A stretch of 64,000 nucleotides of DNA from Paraliobacillus ryukyuensis (GTDB taxonomy: Bacteria > Bacillota > Bacilli > Bacillales > Amphibacillaceae), in the NCBI RefSeq assembly GCF_003315295.1, contig NZ_QNRI01000006.1:1-64000 (forward strand), given 5' to 3'. The notes below the pieces were generated by a model, which saw only the letters and a list, made by a program, of their open reading frames with translations, did not search any database and was not told the DNA's origin. Made by a program: the position numbers and the translations under genes. This document shows positions 1-8,230 of this stretch, in pieces (the first letter of the stretch is position 1; each line of letters begins with the position of its first letter).

Positions 1-101
<101 letters not shown>

Positions 102-306
102 TAGTTAACTATGAAATTAATCCGCCTAAATTAATGAATGAAACAAGAAAAAATTAACACTGTTTGAAATATAATTGTAATAAAAAAATGTCTAAAAAAA
201 TTGTATTTAGATGTTATAATAAAAAAGACTTCTTTTGATGTCTGATTATATCGAAAGAAAGAAAACTAACTTAAATAAACATACTAACTCTATGTAAAGG
301 TGATAA

Positions 307-996
307 ATGATGATAGAAATGCAAGGCGTATATAAGACATATAAGAATGGCGTTACCGCTCTAAATGGGATTGATGTAACCATCAATCAAGGAGAATTTG
401 TCTATGTAGTTGGACCTAGTGGTGCTGGGAAATCTACTTTTATTAAATTAATCTTTCGTGAAGTGGCCCCTTCTAAAGGAACAATCACTGTGAACGATTA
501 CGATATAGTAAACCTCAAAAGAAAACATATTCCCTATCTAAGAAGAGACATTGGTGTTGTTTACCAAGACTTTAAATTACTTCCCAAATTAACGGTTTAT
601 GAAAATGTAGCATTTGCATTAGAAGTACTCGAAGAATCCCCTAAAAATATTAGGAAACGAGTTATGGAAGTGCTTGATCAAGTAGGTTTGAAAAATAAAG
701 CTCGTTTTATTCCAGATGAATTATCTGGTGGCGAACAACAACGTGTATCAATTGCTAGGGCGATTGCAAACCATCCCAAATTAGTAATTGCAGACGAACC
801 TACTGGTAACTTGGACCCTGACACATCTTGGGAAATTATGAAGGTATTAGAAGAAATTAACGCAAATGGTACTACAATTCTTATGGCTACCCATAGTAAA
901 GAAATTGTCAACACGATCAAAAAGCGCGTAATTGCAGTTGAAGATGGTATTATTGTACGCGATGAACAACGGGGGGAGTATGGCTATGAAATTTAG
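307..996 (+). CDS. ftsE: Cell division ATP-binding protein FtsE
   Basis: ABC ATPase of the FtsEX complex, which couples ATP hydrolysis in the cytoplasm to activation of peptidoglycan hydrolases outside. The 229-residue length is typical. Walker A GPSGAGKS lies at residues 36-43, the signature LSGGEQQ at 139-145, Walker B LVIADEP at 159-165 and the switch His in MATHS near 196. A Shine-Dalgarno AAAGGTGA precedes the ATG; a second ATG follows directly. The end overlaps ftsX by 17 bp, indicating translational coupling. A weak TATAAT at 215-220 may belong to its promoter. The next gene but one is the hydrolase that FtsEX probably controls. Confidence 0.97.
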   Translation: MMIEMQGVYKTYKNGVTALNGIDVTINQGEFVYVVGPSGAGKSTFIKLIFREVAPSKGTITVNDYDIVNLKRKHIPYLRRDIGVVYQDFKLLPKLTVYENVAFALEVLEESPKNIRKRVMEVLDQVGLKNKARFIPDELSGGEQQRVSIARAIANHPKLVIADEPTGNLDPDTSWEIMKVLEEINANGTTILMATHSKEIVNTIKKRVIAVEDGIIVRDEQRGEYGYEI

Positions 997-1879
997 AACA
1001 TTCAAGCGACATTTTCGAGAAGGCTCAAAAAATATATGGCGGAATAGCTGGATGACGATTGCTTCTATTGGTGCTGTTACAACCACGCTTATTCTAGTAG
1101 GTGCTTTTCTAGCATTAATGCTGAATTTAAATAATGTGGCTGGAAATTTAGAAAAAGATGTCGAGATTAAAGCACTGGTAGAGTTAACAGCTTCTGATGA
1201 TGAGGTAGAAGCACTTGGAGAAGCTATCCAAGAAATTCCTGAAGTTTCTAGTGTGGAATTCTCATCCAAAGAGAAAGAATTAGAAAGTTTAATTAGCAGC
1301 ATGGGGGATGAAGGCGATGCTTGGGGCTTGTATGAACAAGATAATCCACTAAATCATGCCTATATTATTAAAACGACTGATCCACAAGATGCGATGGCGG
1401 TTGCTTCAGAGATTGAAGCATTAGATCATGTGGAAAAAGTAAATTATGGACAAGATGTTGTTCAAAATCTATTTCGTTTCAATGATTATGCTAGAAATAT
1501 TGGCCTTGTATTAATCTTAGCATTGGTATTTACGGCTATATTCTTAATCTCTAACACAATCAAAATTACTATTATGGCACGTAGTAAAGAAATTGGAGTC
1601 ATGAAGTTGGTCGGAGCAACGAACTGGTTTATTCGCTGGCCATTCTTTGTAGAGGGACTATTGCTAGGCGTGTTAGGAAGTATCTTACCAATTGTCGTTC
1701 TATTAACTGGTTACTATTACTTATCTAATAGTACAACAGCTCTAAATCAGTTTAATTTCATTGAGTTATTACCATTTAATCCATTTGCTTGGCAGTTGGC
1801 CCTAATCGTTCTAGTGATCGGTGCAGCTATCGGAATTTGGGGAAGTGTCATGAGTGTTCGCAAGTTCTTAAAAGTATAA
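980..1879 (+). CDS. ftsX: Cell division permease-like protein FtsX
   Basis: Membrane partner of FtsE; it transmits the ATPase cycle to a peptidoglycan hydrolase across the membrane. The 299 residues show a cytoplasmic N-terminus, TM1 at about 25-48, an extracellular loop of about 110 residues (usually the hydrolase-contact domain), and three more membrane segments at about 175-197, 222-245 and 270-292. The frame is open from 932, but the start chosen is the ATG at 980, directly behind GGGGGGAG and inside the 3' end of ftsE, since residues encoded upstream of it do not resemble FtsX. Confidence 0.95.
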   Translation: MAMKFRTFKRHFREGSKNIWRNSWMTIASIGAVTTTLILVGAFLALMLNLNNVAGNLEKDVEIKALVELTASDDEVEALGEAIQEIPEVSSVEFSSKEKELESLISSMGDEGDAWGLYEQDNPLNHAYIIKTTDPQDAMAVASEIEALDHVEKVNYGQDVVQNLFRFNDYARNIGLVLILALVFTAIFLISNTIKITIMARSKEIGVMKLVGATNWFIRWPFFVEGLLLGVLGSILPIVVLLTGYYYLSNSTTALNQFNFIELLPFNPFAWQLALIVLVIGAAIGIWGSVMSVRKFLKV

Positions 1880-1939
1880 TATAAATTTTCACATACTACA
1901 TTAATAGCAAATTAGCTTCATAGGGGGAGGATACTAGAT

Positions 1940-3331
1940 ATGATTAAAAGGTTTGCGTATTTTGGTATTTTACTAGTAGTGTTGGGAGTTCTTCTACCAA
2001 GCATGAGTGTAGCGGCAGAGAGTCTATCAGAATTAGAAGATCGACTAAATGATTTGAAAGAAGATAAGAACGATGTAGAAAACGAAGCTGGGGAAGTGTC
2101 ATCAGAGAAAAAAGAAACAAGTGAAAAAATAGAAAAAAATGAAGAAAAACAAGCAGAAACTGCGGATGATATTGATTCTATTAATGCCCAGTTAGAAGAC
2201 ACAAGAGCAAAAGTGGCAGCGAAAGAAAACGAAATTACAACTACTAGTAACCAAATTAGTGAGACAGAAGACGAAATTAAACAGACCGAAGACGAAATTA
2301 AACAGCTTAAAGAAGATATTAAAGAATTAGAGAAAAAAATTGCAGAGCGTGAAAAACTGTTAAAAAATCGTCTGCGCGCTATTCAACAAAATGGTGGAGA
2401 TATCAACTACCTTGCTGTACTGATGGGAGCGCAAAACTTTGGTGATTTTGTTAACCGAGCAACAGTAGTTAATAAAATTATGGACCAAGACAAGAACATC
2501 ATGGTAGCACATCAAGATGATAAAGAAGAATTAAAAACTAAAAAAGTTGCAGTAGAGGAAAAACAAAGTCAGTTAGAAGCAGATAAAGCATTATTAGAGG
2601 ATACTAAAGCATCTTTAGTTGCACAAAAAGATGAACTTGATTCACTTCAAGTGCAATTAGATAATCAAGCGGATAAAAAAGAGATATTAATGGCAGAATT
2701 GGAAGAACAACATGGCCAACTAGAAGAATACAAGATGAATTTGGCTGAAGAACAAGAGACACTTAATGCCCAAGCAGCAGCTATTGAGAAGTCAATGCAA
2801 CTTGTAAACCAGGACAAGCAACGCTTAGAACAGCTAGCTAAGGAAAAGAAAAAAAATAATAACAATGAAAGTTCTAGCAGTAATGAAACTAGTAATCAAT
2901 CCCCAACCTTATCAAGCACTGGATTTAGTAAACCGGTTAGTGGAGGGTATATTACTGATCGTTATGGTACACGTGGTGGCACACATTACGGAATTGATAT
3001 AGGCCACGCAACCGCTCGAGCTGGTGGCGATGTACCGATTTATGCAGCAGCAGATGGGGTAGTAGCTCGTTCGTACAAATCTTCAAGTTATGGAAACACG
3101 GTGTTTATTACTCATAATATAGATGGCCAAATCTATCAAACAGTATATGCACATATGAAATACACACCTAAAGTTGGTACTTTGCAAGTTGTTAAACAAG
3201 GTCAGATTATAGGTTATATTGGCAATACAGGAAGATCATTTGGCCCACATTTACACTTCGAGTTGCATAAAGGGAAATGGAATATTAATAAATCAAACAG
3301 TGTAAATCCATTAAGCTATTTTTCTATGTAA
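1940..3331 (+). CDS. Secreted M23 peptidoglycan hydrolase, EnvC/CwlO-like with long coiled coil
   Basis: 463-residue secreted murein hydrolase, probably activated by FtsEX just upstream. A signal peptide (about 1-26, ending SVAA) precedes a long Glu/Lys-rich coiled coil (about 28-310), a Ser/Asn-rich linker and a C-terminal LytM/M23 zinc peptidase domain. Zinc ligands fit H349 and D353 (HYGID) and H439 in HLHFE at 437-441, with H405 in YAHM as catalytic candidate. The coiled coil holds a short tandem duplication (EDEIKQ twice, around 2267-2303). RBS GGGGAGG precedes the ATG. B. subtilis uses CwlO with FtsEX; here the enzyme has an M23 rather than an NlpC/P60 domain, so the CwlO name is avoided. 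Confidence 0.93.
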   Translation: MIKRFAYFGILLVVLGVLLPSMSVAAESLSELEDRLNDLKEDKNDVENEAGEVSSEKKETSEKIEKNEEKQAETADDIDSINAQLEDTRAKVAAKENEITTTSNQISETEDEIKQTEDEIKQLKEDIKELEKKIAEREKLLKNRLRAIQQNGGDINYLAVLMGAQNFGDFVNRATVVNKIMDQDKNIMVAHQDDKEELKTKKVAVEEKQSQLEADKALLEDTKASLVAQKDELDSLQVQLDNQADKKEILMAELEEQHGQLEEYKMNLAEEQETLNAQAAAIEKSMQLVNQDKQRLEQLAKEKKKNNNNESSSSNETSNQSPTLSSTGFSKPVSGGYITDRYGTRGGTHYGIDIGHATARAGGDVPIYAAADGVVARSYKSSSYGNTVFITHNIDGQIYQTVYAHMKYTPKVGTLQVVKQGQIIGYIGNTGRSFGPHLHFELHKGKWNINKSNSVNPLSYFSM

Positions 3332-3373
3332 ATAATTTGTAAGCATGGTTTGAATACAAAACGCATACTATAG

Positions 3374-3408
3374 AAAAGGCATCACAAATATATTGTGGTG
3401 CCTTTTTC
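3374..3408 (+). terminator. Rho-independent terminator after M23 hydrolase gene
   Basis: A strong hairpin, AAAGGCATCACAA pairing with TTGTGGTGCCTTT around an ATATA loop, ends in a T run. It closes the ftsE-ftsX-hydrolase unit before ctpB. Confidence 0.9.
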
Positions 3409-3468
3409 TAGCATACATATGGTACAATATGTGAAGACGAAATTAGAAATTTGATTGAGGTGGAATAC

Positions 3469-4950
3469 GTGCAAATGAGAAAAAGTTATCTCGCAATCAT
3501 GTTAGTTGTTGCACTACTGATCGGAGCTGGGAGTACTTATGTTGTGATGCAAGCAGTTCAGCCAACAGTATCTAGTGAAGAAAATGAGCGTTCAACTAAT
3601 TTTGCAGATTTACCTGAAGATGAACAACAAGCCATTATAAGTGATGCTGGTGACTCAGCAACTTTATCAAAGGTGATGCAAGCGTATAATGTGATTCAGG
3701 ACAATTATTTAAAAGAAATGGACAAGGATACATTGATAGAAGGCGCTGTGCAAGGCATGCTAGAAACATTAGAAGATCCTTATAGTGTTTATATGGATGC
3801 TGAAACAGTGGAAGAATTCAATCAACAAATCGAGTCGTCTTTTGAAGGAATTGGTGCTGAGGTAAGTATGGTAGAAGGAAAAGTAACCATCATTGCACCG
3901 ATTAAAGATTCACCAGCAGAAGAAGCCGGTTTAAAACCGAATGATCAAATCTTAAAAGTTAATGATGAAAGTGTAGAAGGTTTAGATCTATATGAAGCTG
4001 TATCTAAAATTCGTGGTGAAGAAGGGACCACAGTAACGTTAGAAATTGAACGGCCAGGCGTATCAGATCACTTAACAGTTGACTTAGTACGTGATGATAT
4101 CCCTTTAGAGACAGTTTACAGTGAAACAACTGAAGTGGATGGGAAAAAGGAAGGTATTATTGAAATCACTTCTTTCTCAGAAGGGACCGCAGATCGCTTT
4201 AAAGAAGAGTTAACTTCCTTAGAAAAACAAGGAATTGAAGGACTTGTGATTGATGTTCGAGGAAACCCAGGTGGGTTATTAACTTCCGTTCAAGATATTC
4301 TGAAAAATTTTGTAACAAAAGATCAACCCTACATGCAAATTGAAAACGGGGATGGGAAGAAAGAACGTTATGTATCTAATCTCGAACAAGGAAAAGATTA
4401 TCCGATAACCGTACTTGTTAATGAAGGAAGTGCTTCAGCTTCAGAGATTTTAGCAGTTTCATTAAAAGAAGCTGCAAATGCAGAAGTAGTAGGTGTAACA
4501 AGTTACGGAAAAGGTACTGTTCAACAGACTATTCCGATGGGGGATGGCAGTACGATTAAATTGACTCTATACAAATGGTTATCACCAAAAGGAAATTGGA
4601 TTCATGAAAAAGGAGTTAAACCAACGATTGAAGTAGAGCAACCAGCTTATTTTTATGCAAATCCAATTCAAGTAGAAAAGTCATTCACCTATAACGACAG
4701 TAATGATAACATTGGAAATGCCCAAGTGATGTTAGAAGGTTTGGGTTATGAACCAGCAAGAGAAGATGGTTATTTTAGTAAAGAGACGCAGACAGCAATT
4801 AAACAATTCCAATCTGATAATGATCTAAAGGCTAATGGAGAATTAAACAAAGAAACGGCTGAGTTAATTCAAACAAAAGTGATCGAAAAAATTCAAAAAG
4901 GAAAAGACGATCTGCAAAAACAAGCTGCATTAGAATCATTAGTTGATTAG
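3469..4950 (+). CDS. ctpB: Carboxy-terminal processing serine protease (S41, PDZ and peptidoglycan-binding domains)
   Basis: Membrane-anchored C-terminal processing protease. After one N-terminal membrane segment come a PDZ domain (about 95-180), the S41 catalytic core with serine motif GSASASEI near residue 320 and lysine motif GKGTVQ about 25 residues later, and a C-terminal peptidoglycan-binding domain (about 405-460). In B. subtilis CtpB cleaves SpoIVFA during sporulation; the same role is inferred from domain order and the minJ neighbour. The frame is open to a TTG at 3451, but GAGGTGG at 3457-3463 points to the GTG at 3469 (or ATG at 3475), giving about 493 residues. Confidence 0.92.
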   Translation: MQMRKSYLAIMLVVALLIGAGSTYVVMQAVQPTVSSEENERSTNFADLPEDEQQAIISDAGDSATLSKVMQAYNVIQDNYLKEMDKDTLIEGAVQGMLETLEDPYSVYMDAETVEEFNQQIESSFEGIGAEVSMVEGKVTIIAPIKDSPAEEAGLKPNDQILKVNDESVEGLDLYEAVSKIRGEEGTTVTLEIERPGVSDHLTVDLVRDDIPLETVYSETTEVDGKKEGIIEITSFSEGTADRFKEELTSLEKQGIEGLVIDVRGNPGGLLTSVQDILKNFVTKDQPYMQIENGDGKKERYVSNLEQGKDYPITVLVNEGSASASEILAVSLKEAANAEVVGVTSYGKGTVQQTIPMGDGSTIKLTLYKWLSPKGNWIHEKGVKPTIEVEQPAYFYANPIQVEKSFTYNDSNDNIGNAQVMLEGLGYEPAREDGYFSKETQTAIKQFQSDNDLKANGELNKETAELIQTKVIEKIQKGKDDLQKQAALESLVD

Positions 4951-5089
4951 TAACAGACGTGAGGAGAGTTATTTTTTAATAATCTCATTCCACTATTTTT
5001 TTCAAATAAGCAGGAAATACGCTATATATATCGAATAAAAACAAAGTAGAAATCTATGTATGACATCATTAATGGGGAGAGTGGAAGAA

Positions 5090-6280
5090 ATGGAAGTGTG
5101 GATAACAGAAATAGTAAAAGGGATTGGTAGGTTCTTTTTTAATCCACTTTTCTACTGGTTCTTTTTTATCGTGTTCTTAGCTTCCATTGCTCGAATCAAA
5201 AAAGAAAGAAAAATGTTTGGGTCAAAAATATATGATGTATTTGATGAAATCCGTTTCACATGGGGGTCTGCCCTTTTATTTGGTTTCATCCTTTCAATTA
5301 TAGCTTTTGGATTAGGGGTTACTTTTTCCTATAGTATGGTAGGAGTACTAGCGTTATTGACTATCTTGCTTTCCATAACTCGATCGTTTATGAGACTTTC
5401 TCCAGCATATACATTCGGTCTTGCCTATTTATTATTGTTACTTGCACCGTACTATGAAGACTATCTTCCTTTCAACATAAGCATGGAATTGACAAATTTA
5501 CAGTGGGTGATTTTCACTACTGCAATGGGGATTTTTCTATTATATGAAGCGTACTTCATTTCTCGTATGCACAATGATGCATCTTATCCTGAACGTATGC
5601 AAGGTTCGCGGGGAAAAGTTATCGGGCAGCATAGAATTAAAAAAGCCAGTCTTATTCCGGTAGTAACACTTCTTCCGCTAGGTGATCTTACAAGTTTTAT
5701 GGATTGGTGGCCGATAATTCCTTTAGGTAATGACGAATTTGGTTTAATCTGTTTCCCAATCGTCATTGGTTTTGAACACTATGTACGTGGAATGATTCCT
5801 TATAAAGCATTACAAGGCTATGCACAATCTTTACTGATACTGGGGTTTGTAGTGATGGGGGTAGCGATAACTGGGTATTACTTGCCAATTCTTACGTTGA
5901 TTAGTGTTGTTATCGCACTTGTAGGTCGCGAAACGCTTTCTTTTCGATTTCGTATGAACGATCGACAAAAGAATCCTTACTTCACACCTCAAGCAGAAGG
6001 AATGATGGTGTTAGGTGTGATTCCTGGAACCCCGGCACAAGAAATAGGATTACTAGCTGGTGAAAAAATTATGAAAGTGAATGCACGTCCTGTCAATTCG
6101 GAGCAAGAATTTTACGAAGCGTTACAAGCAAACCGCACATATTGCAAGTTAGATGTCTTGGATGAACGTGGAGAAATACGATTTGTACAACGTGCGATGT
6201 ATCAAGGGGAACATCATGAATTGGGTGTACTTTTTTGTAATCAATATGCTTTTTACGGAGAGAAAGTAAAATCTGAATAA
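5090..6280 (+). CDS. minJ: Cell division topological determinant MinJ
   Basis: Polytopic membrane protein that in B. subtilis bridges DivIVA and MinD at the poles and septa. The 396 residues match the usual length of about 397. Several hydrophobic segments fill the first 290 residues and a PDZ domain occupies about 300-390 (begins GMMVLGVIPGTPA). Start chosen at ATG 5090 because GGGGAGAG lies 7 bp upstream and the protein then begins MEVWITEIVKGIG as in the family; the frame is open from 5060. It directly follows ctpB, as in B. subtilis. Confidence 0.9.
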   Translation: MEVWITEIVKGIGRFFFNPLFYWFFFIVFLASIARIKKERKMFGSKIYDVFDEIRFTWGSALLFGFILSIIAFGLGVTFSYSMVGVLALLTILLSITRSFMRLSPAYTFGLAYLLLLLAPYYEDYLPFNISMELTNLQWVIFTTAMGIFLLYEAYFISRMHNDASYPERMQGSRGKVIGQHRIKKASLIPVVTLLPLGDLTSFMDWWPIIPLGNDEFGLICFPIVIGFEHYVRGMIPYKALQGYAQSLLILGFVVMGVAITGYYLPILTLISVVIALVGRETLSFRFRMNDRQKNPYFTPQAEGMMVLGVIPGTPAQEIGLLAGEKIMKVNARPVNSEQEFYEALQANRTYCKLDVLDERGEIRFVQRAMYQGEHHELGVLFCNQYAFYGEKVKSE

Positions 6281-6389
6281 CATTTGCAATAAAAATGTAA
6301 TGTAACACCATGAAATATACACACTTTTTTTAGTAGCAAGTGCTATACTGTCATTAAGATGATTAAGCTACATAAGAAAGGTGAAAATA

Positions 6390-7049
6390 ATGAATGCTCT
6401 TGAAAAGCAGTTTCATGAATGGAAAAACCATTTGTTAGTCTACAAATTTGCATTAGATGAAATTAATACGAAGTTAAGTATTTTAAGTGAAGAATTTGAG
6501 TTTATGCACAACCATAATCCGATGGAACATATCAAATCAAGGTTAAAAGAGCCAACTAGCATAATGAGTAAACTCAAGCGAAAGGGATTAGCACTTACGG
6601 TCGAAAACGCCAAGAGGTACGTGTTAGATATTGCAGGTGTTCGAGTGACTTGTTCATTTGTTGCTGACATTTATAAAGTGCATGACATGTTATGTCAGCA
6701 AGATGATATTCAAGTGCTAAAAGTAAAAGATTATATTCATGAGCCAAAACCAAACGGTTATCGTAGTTTTCATTTAATTGTTGAAGTTCCTGTTTTTTTA
6801 GCTGATCATACTGAACGCGTTCCTGTTGAAATACAAATTCGCACGATTGCAATGGACACGTGGGCAAGTTTAGAGCATAAGATTTTTTATAAATTTGAAC
6901 AAGCAATTCCACAAGAACTATTGCATGAGTTAAAGCAGGCTGCTGATACGGTAAAAGCACTAGATGATAAAATGGAACATATACATTATGAAGTAGATCA
7001 AATAAAACATAAAAGAAGAGCAGTATTAGAAGAAATAAGCCAAGACTAA
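6390..7049 (+). CDS. sasA: Small alarmone synthetase, SasA/RelP type
   Basis: GTP pyrophosphokinase that makes (p)ppGpp/pGpp from ATP and GDP/GTP/GMP. The 219-residue protein is a lone RelA_SpoT synthetase domain with no hydrolase or TGS domain. Family motifs visible are KSRLKE, DIAGVRVTCSF, PKPNGYRSFHL and VEIQIRTIAMDTWASLEHK. The residues WKNHLLVYKFALD near the N-terminus resemble B. subtilis YwaC (SasA) more than YjbM (SasB). Start chosen at ATG 6390 behind AAAGGTGA; a GTG at 6381 overlaps that Shine-Dalgarno. Monocistronic; its terminator stem overlaps the stop codon. Confidence 0.9.
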   Translation: MNALEKQFHEWKNHLLVYKFALDEINTKLSILSEEFEFMHNHNPMEHIKSRLKEPTSIMSKLKRKGLALTVENAKRYVLDIAGVRVTCSFVADIYKVHDMLCQQDDIQVLKVKDYIHEPKPNGYRSFHLIVEVPVFLADHTERVPVEIQIRTIAMDTWASLEHKIFYKFEQAIPQELLHELKQAADTVKALDDKMEHIHYEVDQIKHKRRAVLEEISQD

Positions 7050-7066
7050 GGTCTTGGCTTATTTCT
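7031..7066 (+). terminator. Terminator overlapping the end of sasA
   Basis: A perfect 16-bp stem (arms 7031-7046 and 7051-7066, loop TAAG) begins inside the last codons of sasA and includes its stop. The T content after the stem is modest, so it may serve as a 3' stabiliser as well. Confidence 0.75.
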
Positions 7067-7217
7067 ATGTATTAGCTTTAACAGGTACGTAGCGATGCTA
7101 GCTATCTAAAGTTAAACTGTGATTAAATCTTAAATTTCCCGGGAAATATGTAAATGGTTTATCTTTTCTTGAGCGGGGAATTTATTATAAGAATATGAAT
7201 ATGGAAGAGGTATGAAT

Positions 7218-8096
7218 ATGGAACGTGTAGCTGTCATATTAAATCCTTTAGCTGGAAACGGAAAACTTAATAATATAAAGGATCAAGTAGAACGTATTTT
7301 GGAGGATACTTTTTCAGAAGTTACCATCTATCAAACGACTGACGCTGGAGATGGAGCTACTTATGTTAAGCAAGTTGCTAATCAAGTTGACTTAATAGTT
7401 GCAGCAGGAGGGGATGGTACAATACATGAAGTGATTAATGCATTAGCTCCACTTCCTGCGCGTCCTGCTTTTGCAATTATTCCAGGTGGAACAAGTAATG
7501 ATTTTTCAAGAGAGATCGGGATGCTGCAACAACCGTTAAAAGCTGCCCAGCAAATTACCAATAAAAAAACAAAATGGATTGATGTTGGGCAAAGTAATGA
7601 TCATTATTTCTTGAATTTTTGGGGCATTGGATTAATCACACAAGTTTCAGAAACGGTAGATAACAATTCTAAACAGAATATGGGGCGATTAGCTTATTAT
7701 TTACGCACCATCCAAACCTTAGGAAAACGTCGTTCGTTTCATATCGATTTATCTACACCGGATTACGAAATTACAGATGACGCTGTAATGGTAATTGTGG
7801 GCAATGGAAGTTATACTGGTGGGATTCGAGCGTTTTTTCCAGAAGCAAATATTGAAGATGGCTTGTTAGATGTATTAATTATAAAAGAGGCTTCTTTGCA
7901 AGCTTTTTGGTCAATGCTACAATCTAGAGTTGGTATAGAGGACGGATATCCAGAAGGAATTATTGCATTACAAGCAAGTGAAATACGAATAGATGCAACG
8001 CCAAAACAAGCAATTGATTGTGATGGAGAAAGAGGTAGTGTAACACCATCAACAATAAGTGTTTTACCAAAACATATCGAAATGGTCATCGGATAG
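7218..8096 (+). CDS. Diacylglycerol kinase family lipid kinase (DagK/YegS-like)
   Basis: Lipid kinase of the DAGK catalytic family, 292 residues. The nucleotide-binding motif GGDGTIHEV lies near residue 70 and GGTSNDF near 95, both diagnostic; the N-terminus VILNPLAGNGK is the usual phosphate-binding strand. Substrate may be diacylglycerol (DgkB-like) or another lipid; sequence alone does not decide. ATG at 7218 is preferred to 7212 because GAAGAGG ends at 7210. It stands alone between sasA and the convergent helicase gene, with which it shares a bidirectional terminator. A 14-bp palindrome lies 70 bp upstream. Confidence 0.85.
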   Translation: MERVAVILNPLAGNGKLNNIKDQVERILEDTFSEVTIYQTTDAGDGATYVKQVANQVDLIVAAGGDGTIHEVINALAPLPARPAFAIIPGGTSNDFSREIGMLQQPLKAAQQITNKKTKWIDVGQSNDHYFLNFWGIGLITQVSETVDNNSKQNMGRLAYYLRTIQTLGKRRSFHIDLSTPDYEITDDAVMVIVGNGSYTGGIRAFFPEANIEDGLLDVLIIKEASLQAFWSMLQSRVGIEDGYPEGIIALQASEIRIDATPKQAIDCDGERGSVTPSTISVLPKHIEMVIG

Positions 8097-8161
8097 TTAG
8101 AGCGTAGACCTATGATTCAACAACAATGGTTAGTAAAAAAAGAAAATTTAATAAAGGTATC

Positions 8162-8200
8162 AAAAAAAGCGAACAATATTTCAGTAATGTTCGCTTTTTA
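8162..8200. terminator. Bidirectional terminator between the lipid kinase and SNF2 genes
   Basis: Stem AAAAAGCGAACA / TGTTCGCTTTTT with a 12-nt loop, A-rich on the left and T-rich on the right, suits convergent genes on both sides. Confidence 0.85.
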
Positions 8201-8230
8201 ATTTAAATAAAATTTTAATGCTCATTTGCT

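Noticed and set aside
847-1302. 151-codon minus-strand ORF over ftsE/ftsX
   Set aside because: Antisense shadow of two confident genes, Ser-rich as expected from reverse reading, with no ribosome site or homology.
6595-6960. 121-codon minus-strand ORF inside sasA
   Set aside because: Lies entirely antisense to conserved synthetase motifs and has no recognisable product.
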